NCBI RefSeq assembly: GCF_018371055.1
Contig: NZ_JAGYZD010000055.1
Coordinates: forward strand, 1-8,921
DNA: 8,921 bases
DNA from: Finegoldia magna
Lineage (GTDB): Bacteria; Bacillota; Clostridia; Tissierellales; Peptoniphilaceae
Reading direction: 5' to 3'
Shown here: in pieces, positions 1-6,118 of the stretch
How positions within the stretch are numbered: position 1 is the first letter of the stretch
Layout: each line of letters opens with the position of its first letter
The notes under the pieces: generated by a model
Database searches by the model: none
Told to the model about the DNA's origin: nothing
The model's input: only the letters and a program-made list of their open reading frames with translations
Made by a program: the position numbers and the translations under genes

Positions 1-1311
1 ATGTTGGTCTCTAACTGCCATGTAGTCTTTGAATTCTACTAAATCATAGTGTTTTGAACCTGATGCAGAGTTTGCAGTTAAATATAATTGTCCTTTTGGG
101 TTTACATATTTTGATGGAACTTTACCTTCTTCTTTTGATTTGTCAGTAAAGTTTCTTTCGCTTTCAATAGCTACTCCGCCATTCATCATTCTACTTCTTG
201 TGTAAACGTGGTCGTGACCAGATACTATTAAATCAATACCGTATTGTTTCATCAATGCTGGATATTCCGCTCTTCTCTTGATGATATCGTCGTCATTCGC
301 ATGAGTCGCTGCAGAATAAATAGCGTGGTGGAAACCAACTACTTTCCATTTGATGTTTTGATTTTTTGTCATTTCAATTGCTTTTTCAATTGTAGCTTTG
401 TGTTCAGCAGTATTCATGTTGTTAGAATTTAATTGAATGAATAACGTATTATTGTACACGAAATAATAGTTGGAACCTGCTTCTGTTTTTCCTTCAGCTT
501 GAAGGTTAGGAAGTGCAAAGTGTTGTGAATAAGAATTTGCTTGTGAATCGTGGTTACCAATTAACGTTGCAAATGTAATTCCTTTTGCGTTTTCTCTTTC
601 AATATATCCACTGTATTCTAATTCTGATTTAGATGTATATTCGTTGACTTGGTCTCCCAAACTGTACAAGAAACTCATTTGTGGAACTTGTTTTTTGATA
701 GTTCCCAATGCTTTTTCCCATTTGTCTCTGTCTGCGTAGAATTTACCGGCACCAATTTGAGGGTCCCCTGCTAATACAAATGTAAAGCCTCCTTTTGGTT
801 GAGTTGTAAATTCGAATACTTGAGATTTTTTGCCATTACCATTGTAAACTCTGTACATGTATTTAGTGTTTGGTTTCAAGTTTTTGATATTTACTTGAGA
901 GTTTGACATATCTTTAAGTTCATACAAATCTTTTAAAGCTTGATCTTTTTTATCTTTTTCGATTTTTACTTTTGCGTTTGATTTGTCATTGATATCAAAT
1001 GTTGTGTTCTTGTCAGAAGTTACAGCTTTGATTTTCGTTGCATTTGAAAAATCTTTTTGATCATTTGCTTCTACTATTTCCAAATAACCTTGTTCTTTGC
1101 TCTTGCTGTACCAAGTGAAGTTTCTTTCACTTTGGTCTTTACCTATAGTCAAGATTGGAAATCTTATTTGAGATTCTTCTTGAGTTTGTGTTGCTGTTGT
1201 GCTAACATCATTTTTTACATTAGTTTCAGCAAATGTAGTTGTGTATGTAGCTGTTGTAGCTATAGAAAATACCATACCCAGTGCTAATAACGCTTTTGCC
1301 GTTTTGTTCAT
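1..1311 (-). CDS. Secreted metallophosphoesterase with purple-acid-phosphatase-like N-terminal domain (3' end outside window)
   Basis: I translated this by hand: 437 codons are open from an ATG at 1311 to the window edge, so the C-terminus is missing. Residues 1-29 look like a Sec signal peptide (MNKTAKALLALGMVFSIATT, then a Thr-rich stretch ending in FAET). Residues about 45-172 resemble the fibronectin-like PurAp_N domain (FTWYS near 65, LKPNTKYMYRVYNGNG at 145-160). The calcineurin-like metallophosphoesterase domain follows with its metal-binding blocks in order: GDPQIG (D183), GDQV (D220), GNHD (N253, H254), FHH (H328, H329) and GHDH (H366, H368). It should hydrolyse phosphate esters outside the membrane with a two-metal centre; the substrate is not predictable. 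The ATG overlaps the TAA of the upstream YibE/F gene by one base, and an AAGGGGG ribosome site lies inside that gene's end, so translation is probably coupled. A Lys/Asp-rich insert (residues 110-134) sits in the N-terminal domain. Confidence 0.93.
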   Translation of the reverse strand, partial: MNKTAKALLALGMVFSIATTATYTTTFAETNVKNDVSTTATQTQEESQIRFPILTIGKDQSERNFTWYSKSKEQGYLEIVEANDQKDFSNATKIKAVTSDKNTTFDINDKSNAKVKIEKDKKDQALKDLYELKDMSNSQVNIKNLKPNTKYMYRVYNGNGKKSQVFEFTTQPKGGFTFVLAGDPQIGAGKFYADRDKWEKALGTIKKQVPQMSFLYSLGDQVNEYTSKSELEYSGYIERENAKGITFATLIGNHDSQANSYSQHFALPNLQAEGKTEAGSNYYFVYNNTLFIQLNSNNMNTAEHKATIEKAIEMTKNQNIKWKVVGFHHAIYSAATHANDDDIIKRRAEYPALMKQYGIDLIVSGHDHVYTRSRMMNGGVAIESERNFTDKSKEEGKVPSKYVNPKGQLYLTANSASGSKHYDLVEFKDYMAVRDQH

Positions 1312-2426
1312 TAATTTTCCCCCTTAAGATTATATATAATTGATGAGAATAATGATGTCACTGGCACCATTATAATCACAACGACCGTACCTATCAGCCC
1401 TTTTGTGATTTCTACTGAAAAGAAATCAGAATTTACAAGCTGATTAAAACTTACTCCATGCGATATCAAAACCATAATCGTCACTAGAGAAGACCCTATA
1501 AATGCAAACACCAAAGTGTTTACCATTGTTCCAATAATATCTTTACCTATATTCATTCCGCTTTGAAAAAGCTTCCTGCTATCCAAATCTGTATTTAATG
1601 ATTTAATTTCTTTCAAAGAAGATGAAATCGACACACTAACATCCATTGAAGCACCAAGAGATGCTATGGAAACTGCAGAGAATAATAAGTTCTCAATCCT
1701 AAGTCCCCATGTTTTTCCTACCAAAATCAAAGTTTCTACATTTTCCATATTGTGTCCAGAAACATACAAAACTTTTCCAATGATTTTGACCATAATTGCC
1801 GCTATCAAAAATGAAGTTCCTATCGATATCATATTTACCAAAGTCATTTTACTGTATCCATACAACACCACTAGAGAATAGACTGCACACAAAATTACCG
1901 TTATAATCGTAACCAAAATATTATTGTATCCATTCATCAAAAGCGCCACATCAAAAAATAAAATTATATAAATACTTACAAATAAAGCTATCGCACTTTT
2001 GAAGCCTTTTATCCCAGCAATCACAGCCAAAAATATTACAAATAATGCTATAATCACAAAAATTCTTATACTTCTATCGTAGTTGTACACGGAATAGTAA
2101 TAATCATCAGTTGAACCTGAATTTTGATTTTGAATTAGAATAACATTACTTCCTTTGTGAACTTTAATGCTGTGTGTGTTCACAAGTTCGTTATCCAACT
2201 CCACAACTTTTCCAGTTTTTAAAATCTTAGCTTTAATCTTCTGAACGCCGACAGGTTTAGAATTGTCCGGATAATCTAGCGATTCATCCACAACTTCCAC
2301 AACCTTCGCCCTCAGATATTCCACACCCTTGTAACTAATCAAGCTTTCATTTACATCTAGCTTTCTATTCAAAAAGAAAATTCCAATCAATAGCAAGATT
2401 AAAATTACATTAACAATTTTCTTCAA
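1311..2426 (-). CDS. YibE/F family membrane protein, downstream copy
   Basis: This 371-residue protein belongs to the YibE/F family of polytopic membrane proteins with no firmly established function. One N-terminal hydrophobic helix (about 4-19) is followed by a polar extracytoplasmic domain (about 25-115), then about seven hydrophobic segments (near 120-139, 144-165, 168-190, 196-222, 245-266, 298-321 and 343-364). The motif GASMDVSVSI (258-267) is a family hallmark. It is clearly paralogous to the gene just upstream (2529-3668), with most of the membrane half alignable without gaps. The start codon is TTG (2424-2426): TTG AAG AAA encodes the same MKKI opening as the paralog, with GGTGA a few bases upstream. 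The stop overlaps the metallophosphoesterase ATG as TAATG, so the two form one transcription and translation unit. Because the upstream paralog has its own terminator, this gene probably also uses a local promoter. Confidence 0.9.
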   Translation of the reverse strand: MKKIVNVILILLLIGIFFLNRKLDVNESLISYKGVEYLRAKVVEVVDESLDYPDNSKPVGVQKIKAKILKTGKVVELDNELVNTHSIKVHKGSNVILIQNQNSGSTDDYYYSVYNYDRSIRIFVIIALFVIFLAVIAGIKGFKSAIALFVSIYIILFFDVALLMNGYNNILVTIITVILCAVYSLVVLYGYSKMTLVNMISIGTSFLIAAIMVKIIGKVLYVSGHNMENVETLILVGKTWGLRIENLLFSAVSIASLGASMDVSVSISSSLKEIKSLNTDLDSRKLFQSGMNIGKDIIGTMVNTLVFAFIGSSLVTIMVLISHGVSFNQLVNSDFFSVEITKGLIGTVVVIIMVPVTSLFSSIIYNLKGEN

Positions 2427-2458
2427 TATTTCATCACCAAATACATTGTACGATTAAA

Positions 2459-2486
2459 ATATTAAATTTATGTTTTTCAAAGTTAA
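2459..2486 (-). promoter_or_regulatory. Candidate promoter of the downstream YibE/F-phosphoesterase pair
   Basis: In the 102-bp gap after the first YibE/F terminator, the minus strand carries TTAACT (2481-2486), a 16-bp spacer and TAATAT (2459-2464). A promoter is expected here because the upstream gene has its own terminator, but the gap is so A/T-rich that the exact boxes are uncertain. Confidence 0.3.
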
Positions 2487-2514
2487 TAAAATGTAAAAAT
2501 TTGTTAAAAAAACA

Positions 2515-2543
2515 TTAAAAAAAGCATATCATTTGATATGCTT
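2515..2543 (-). terminator. Rho-independent terminator of the upstream YibE/F gene
   Basis: Perfect inverted repeat AAGCATATCA / TGATATGCTT (2522-2531 and 2534-2543), giving a 9-10 bp stem, followed on the minus strand by seven T. The stop codon TGA of the gene lies in the loop-proximal part of the hairpin, so terminator and coding end are merged. The stem is A/T-rich, so termination may be incomplete. Confidence 0.8.
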
Positions 2544-3668
2544 ATAAAAACTATTCTCATTGTATATTTTCGATGCAATAAAAGAAGTCACTGGAACCAT
2601 TATAATCACAACGCTTATTCCAATTAACGCTTTCGTAATTTCCACCGCAAAAAAATCAGAACTCACAACTCTATTAAAAGTATTTGTTCCGTGCAATATA
2701 AAAATCATTATGCTCACAAGTGATGATCCAATAAATGCAAATACTAATGTGTTGACCATTGTTCCAATAATATCTCGACCAATACTCATCCCACTTTTAA
2801 ATAATTTTTTACTCGATACATCTTTATTTAACGACTGAATTTCTCTTAATGCAGAAGCTATCGATACACTTACATCCATTGACGCTCCCAAAGCTGAAAT
2901 AGCAACAGTGGAAAACAGTAAATTTTCGATATTTAATTTCCATACCTTTCCTATCACAAGTATCAATTCCCCGACATTTTCCAGATTATACCCCGAAATA
3001 TTAAGTCCGATACTCATTAGCTTAACCAAAATACTCACAAATACAAATGATACCGAAACAGAAATCATATTGATTAAACTCATTTTAGAATAACCATATA
3101 AAATCAAAGTGGAATATATTGTGCACAAAATCACAGTTAAAATTGTAATCACAATATTATTAAATCCATTCATGATAAGCGAAATATCAAAAAACAAAAT
3201 TATGTATATACTAATCACAAGAGCAATCGTGCTTTTTATTCCTCTACTTCCTGCAACAAGTGCTATGAAAATTATAAATATCCCTATCCATAAGATTGTA
3301 CTAAAACTTCTATCGTAATTATACATCCTGTAAAAAGTTTCAGAATTGTGATGAGGATTTCTACTTTTCGCCAGAATCACCTTGTCGTTCTTTTTTACTA
3401 AAACACTATGCGATGCTTCTAGTTTGTTCTCCACATCCACAATTTCTCCAGTTTTTCTAATTTTCGCTTTGATGTTTTGTATTCCTACAGGTTTTGAATT
3501 ATAAGGATAATCCAGCGTTTCATCTACAATATCTACTACAGTAGCTTTTACATAATCAAGTTCAATTCCATCATAGCTTACCAAATGGTCATTATTTCCC
3601 CATTTTAAATTTATTATAAAAATCAGGGCCAAAATCAATCCCAAAAATATATTACAAATTTTTTTCAA
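2529..3668 (-). CDS. YibE/F family membrane protein, upstream copy
   Basis: This 379-residue protein is a tandem paralog of the next gene, with the same architecture: an N-terminal helix (about 4-20), a polar domain (about 25-120) with a shared DYPxNSKPVG block (53-62), and about seven membrane segments including GASMDVSVSI (261-270) and IIGTMVNTLVFAFIGSSLVS (300-319). The last block is nearly identical in the two copies, while the polar domains and C-termini differ more. The family role is unknown; a transport-type function is only inferred from topology. The start is TTG (3666-3668) behind GGAGTTGGTGA, matching the TTG start of the paralog. The stop codon TGA (2529-2531) lies within a terminator hairpin, so the last residues YKHIK are encoded by the stem. 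It is probably transcribed alone from a promoter just upstream, with partial read-through to the paralog possible. Confidence 0.9.
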   Translation of the reverse strand: MKKICNIFLGLILALIFIINLKWGNNDHLVSYDGIELDYVKATVVDIVDETLDYPYNSKPVGIQNIKAKIRKTGEIVDVENKLEASHSVLVKKNDKVILAKSRNPHHNSETFYRMYNYDRSFSTILWIGIFIIFIALVAGSRGIKSTIALVISIYIILFFDISLIMNGFNNIVITILTVILCTIYSTLILYGYSKMSLINMISVSVSFVFVSILVKLMSIGLNISGYNLENVGELILVIGKVWKLNIENLLFSTVAISALGASMDVSVSIASALREIQSLNKDVSSKKLFKSGMSIGRDIIGTMVNTLVFAFIGSSLVSIMIFILHGTNTFNRVVSSDFFAVEITKALIGISVVIIMVPVTSFIASKIYNENSFYKHIK

Positions 3669-3691
3669 TTATTCACCAACTCCATCTATAT

Positions 3692-3720
3692 ATAATACTA
3701 TAATTTTTTTAGTTTGATAA
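3692..3720 (-). promoter_or_regulatory. Candidate promoter of the upstream YibE/F gene
   Basis: On the minus strand TTATCA (3715-3720), 17 bp and TATTAT (3692-3697) lie just after the hydrogenase remnant's terminator and would give a leader of about 17 nt before the TTG start. The region is very A/T-rich, so such matches arise easily. Confidence 0.35.
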
Positions 3721-3730
3721 TTGGTTTTAA

Positions 3731-3766
3731 TAAAAAAGTTCCTCGGCAATCGCCAAAGAACTTTTT
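3731..3766 (-). terminator. Rho-independent terminator after the hydrogenase remnant
   Basis: The arms AAAAAGTTC (3733-3741) and GAACTTTTT (3758-3766) pair, with an inner GGC-AATC-GCC stem-loop after a three-by-three internal loop. On the minus strand it ends in a T-run. It follows the remnant's stop at once and separates it from the YibE/F gene. Its flanking A and T tracts would also let it work in the other direction, though no rightward gene needs it. Confidence 0.8.
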
Positions 3767-3780
3767 CAAAAATTATTCAA

Positions 3781-4284
3781 TTAATATTTTGCTCTTGAAG
3801 AATATTCAGTGTGAAGCAAATGATGTGCTTTTTCTGAACCAGGAGCATCCAAATACTCATTGTAAATCTTTTTGATAGATTTATTTTCGTATGATCTTCT
3901 GATTGGTTTGTCCCTGTCTTCTTTATGAATAGCATTCATTCTCTTTTCTAATTTCGAAACATTCCCTCTAAGAAGTGGTTGTCCAGCTCCACCGATACAT
4001 CCACCAGGGCACGCCATGATTTCTATAATATCGTAGTGAGCTTTTCCATCTCTGATGCTTTCCAAAAGCCTTCTAGCATTTGCGAGTCCACTTGCAACAG
4101 CAACTTTAACTTCTTTTCCTAAAATTTCTATTCTGGATTCTTTGATGCCTCTCATTTCTTTAAGTTCTTCGAACTCTAATTGTTTAAGGTCATCACCAGT
4201 TAACATATTGTAAGCAGTTCTTACAGCAGCTTCTAATACAACACCACTTGATCCGAAAATCAATAAAATATTAGACAGAATCAC
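3781..4284 (-). pseudogene. hydA: C-terminal remnant of an [FeFe] hydrogenase (H-cluster domain end plus small-subunit-like tail)
   Basis: The 167-codon frame matches only the end of HydA. FGSSGVVLEAAVRTAY (10-25) corresponds to the conserved FGxSGGVMEAAxRTA block. IMACPGGCIGGAGQP (89-103) is the third H-cluster motif with two cluster cysteines (C92, C96). IRRSYENKSIKKIYNEYLDA and EKAHHLLHTEY (128-161) form the usual iron-hydrogenase small-subunit tail. Complete HydA proteins are normally about 450-600 residues. The ferredoxin-like clusters and the first two H-cluster motifs (TSCCPxW and PCxxKxxE types) are absent, so the product cannot build an H-cluster. Homology stops abruptly near codon 10. 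The only start is a GTG directly downstream of the exporter's terminator, without a visible ribosome site or promoter. A good terminator remains at the 3' end. The reading frame of the retained part is still open, implying recent truncation or residual selection. One normally Gly position in FGSSGGV is Val. Confidence 0.85.
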
Positions 4285-4288
4285 ATAT

Positions 4289-4322
4289 TAAAAACGAGCT
4301 AAATTTGAATCAGCTCGTTTTT
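4289..4322 (-). terminator. Rho-independent terminator of the ABC exporter gene
   Basis: Perfect 11-bp inverted repeat AAAAACGAGCT (4290-4300) and AGCTCGTTTTT (4312-4322) with an 11-nt loop, followed by T on the minus strand. It includes the exporter's stop codon in one arm. It lies only a few bases before the first open codon of the hydrogenase remnant, which should cut off read-through transcription of that fragment. Confidence 0.85.
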
Positions 4323-5895
4323 ATTTTACATGCATTGTTTTGTTGCAATATTTTTGTACTTTTTTATCGTGGCTAATAATGAACACGATTTTATTGTCGA
4401 TATCTTTAATAAAATTCGAGAAGAAATCTTCCTGTGATTCTGAATCCAAGTTGCTAGTTATTTCGTCAAAAATATAAACATCAGCATCTCTCATAAGACT
4501 TCTAACGATGGATACTCTTTGTTTTTCTCCTCCAGACAAGTTTTCTCCATTTGCCAAAATTTCCGAATCCAGGTTTTTATTCTTCAATACAGGCTTCAAA
4601 ACATCCATTGACAATATTTTTTCATCGATAGATTTGTCTTTGACTGTATCCACCAAAATATTTTCCCTCAGACTTGCAGGAATGATAAGTGGATTTTGTG
4701 GAACGTATGCGACTTTTTCTCTTAATTCATCCAAAGATAATGAATTGACTGACTTTTCGTTAATAGATATTCCATCAACATCTCTAATATTCAACAACGA
4801 GCGTAGAAGTGTACTTTTACCAGCGCCACTTTTTGCGTCTATGTATACGATATCTGAAGGATAAAATTCTTCATTAATTTCAAATTTGAACTCAGTATTC
4901 AAAATATTCACAACTGGATTTTCAAATTTAACTTTGCTTATTGTATTTTCAATTGCAACGCCATTTTTGTTTTCCAAATTATCTAAAATATTTTCCTTAT
5001 AAAATCCAGAATCCACCTTCAAATTCGTTAAGTCGATATTTACTCCATTTAATGAATACAATGAGTCGAAGAATACATTGATTACCAAAGTAAACACCAC
5101 AATTGAGTATAACTTAGCATTTCCAATCGTAACATTATAACTTATCCATATCAACAAAGCGTTTTGCACAAGCTCGTTAAACATTCTAATACTACTACTT
5201 GCTGCACCTGCGAATTGATTAACGCTTTTGTGTGCTTCAAAAATTTCCACGATTTTCTTGTTGATAAGATTATCAAAACCATCAAACTTGGAGTATTGTT
5301 TCAAAAAATCTGGATTACTGTAAATATTATTAAAATCTTGGTAGTTTTTGGAAGTAATTGCAGATAGTGATACGCATTTTTCAGATAGTTTTTTATTGAT
5401 TAATTTAAATCCGAAAAATGTAAATGGTATTATCGCTAATAAAATCAAACCATAATAAATATTTTGAATAGAAACAAAAATCAAAGCTCCAATAATTATC
5501 AAAATCGAACTAACCATTGTGTTTACATCGTCAATCAAAAAACTGTAAATAGAATTAGTCAACTTAGAAATCTTCGTAATCAGTGAATTGTTTCCCAAAT
5601 TAATCATAGTGTCGTATTTCACATGAAATAAATCCTGCATAAAATTATCTAAGTTTTCTGAATTCACATTCACCGCTACTTTTTCTTTTAACAAAATCAG
5701 CCCTATTTGAATAAAATAATTTAACACCATTATCCCAAACAATAAGTACAAATCACTTCTTTGAATGTTGGTAATATCTCTGAAGATCTTGTTACTTAAA
5801 AACGGTACGGACAGCGTCGCCACAACCATAATTAAACTCATAATCAAAGATACTGCCATAAACTTGATGTTCTTTTTAAGAATTACTTTTATCAT
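4321..5895 (-). CDS. ABC exporter half-transporter (fused permease and ATPase)
   Basis: This 524-residue protein is a type I ABC exporter half-transporter, expected to work as a membrane dimer. Hydrophobic segments lie near residues 12-33, 50-69, 127-144, 146-167, 240-257 and 262-283, giving the usual six-helix permease. The ATPase domain (about 322-524) has a Walker A region DAKSGAGKST (353-362), a Q-loop YVPQNP (397-402), the signature LSGGEKQR (453-460), Walker B VYIFDE (473-478) and the switch histidine in ISHD (H509). The first Walker A glycine is replaced by alanine (A354), which is tolerated in some transporters; the GAGKST core is intact. The ATG has AAGGAG/GAGGG upstream. It is transcribed alone, with its own promoter and a terminator at the stop codon. 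No peptidase domain, precursor peptide, second half-transporter or regulator lies beside it, so its substrate is unknown. Confidence 0.92.
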   Translation of the reverse strand: MIKVILKKNIKFMAVSLIMSLIMVVATLSVPFLSNKIFRDITNIQRSDLYLLFGIMVLNYFIQIGLILLKEKVAVNVNSENLDNFMQDLFHVKYDTMINLGNNSLITKISKLTNSIYSFLIDDVNTMVSSILIIIGALIFVSIQNIYYGLILLAIIPFTFFGFKLINKKLSEKCVSLSAITSKNYQDFNNIYSNPDFLKQYSKFDGFDNLINKKIVEIFEAHKSVNQFAGAASSSIRMFNELVQNALLIWISYNVTIGNAKLYSIVVFTLVINVFFDSLYSLNGVNIDLTNLKVDSGFYKENILDNLENKNGVAIENTISKVKFENPVVNILNTEFKFEINEEFYPSDIVYIDAKSGAGKSTLLRSLLNIRDVDGISINEKSVNSLSLDELREKVAYVPQNPLIIPASLRENILVDTVKDKSIDEKILSMDVLKPVLKNKNLDSEILANGENLSGGEKQRVSIVRSLMRDADVYIFDEITSNLDSESQEDFFSNFIKDIDNKIVFIISHDKKVQKYCNKTMHVK

Positions 5896-5974
5896 AATTC
5901 CCTCTCTCCTTCAATTTTATAATTCTTACCCAAAGCTACAATCAATTCTATTAATTAGAAAACGCTTTACTATT

Positions 5975-6002
5975 ATTATACTCTTCAAAAACAAATAAAC
6001 AA
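5975..6002 (-). promoter_or_regulatory. Sigma-A-type promoter of the ABC exporter gene
   Basis: On the minus strand TTGTTT (5997-6002), a 16-bp spacer and a perfect TATAAT (5975-5980) predict a start near 5968 and a leader of about 70 nt before the ATG. It points away from the promoter of the threonine-synthase-like gene, with about 65 bp between the two -35 boxes. No convincing operator was seen between them. Confidence 0.55.
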
Positions 6003-6067
6003 TAGTTATAAGCTTCTCGTTATATTTTCGGCATTTTTTACTCAAATTTTATCGAAATTTAAAAAGA

Positions 6068-6096
6068 TTAACTTAAATCTCATAAAATGATATAAT
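6068..6096 (+). promoter_or_regulatory. Sigma-A-type promoter of the threonine-synthase-like gene
   Basis: The -35 box TTAACT (6068-6073), a 17-bp spacer and a perfect TATAAT (6091-6096) preceded by TGA place the transcript start near 6103. This gives a short leader carrying GGAGG about six bases before the ATG at 6119. It is the best promoter match in the window. Confidence 0.7.
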
Positions 6097-6118
6097 TAGA
6101 ATAATATTAGGAGGAAAT

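Noticed and set aside
1666..1881. Antisense open frames opposite the YibE/F, exporter and dehydrogenase genes
   Set aside because: They lie wholly inside well-supported genes, lack ribosome sites and recognisable motifs, and recur at the same places in both YibE/F paralogs as expected for mirror frames.
2423..2434. Three-codon frame ATG-AAA-TAT-TGA overlapping the TTG start of the second YibE/F gene
   Set aside because: The would-be ribosome site is too close to its ATG and a frame this short arises by chance; the paralog's leader shows no equivalent.
4282..4284. GTG as a genuine start for a short hydrogenase-like protein
   Set aside because: No ribosome site, directly behind a strong terminator, and family homology begins only several codons later, so a truncated gene is the better reading.
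5946..5960. Small inverted repeat TTCTA-N5-TAGAA in the exporter's leader, considered as an operator
   Set aside because: Arms of only five bases in A/T-rich DNA are expected by chance, and it does not overlap the promoter boxes.
6044..6060. AAATTT-N5-AAATTT between the divergent promoters, considered as a shared regulator site
   Set aside because: Each half is self-palindromic A/T-rich sequence, common at this base composition, and there is no second copy elsewhere in the window.
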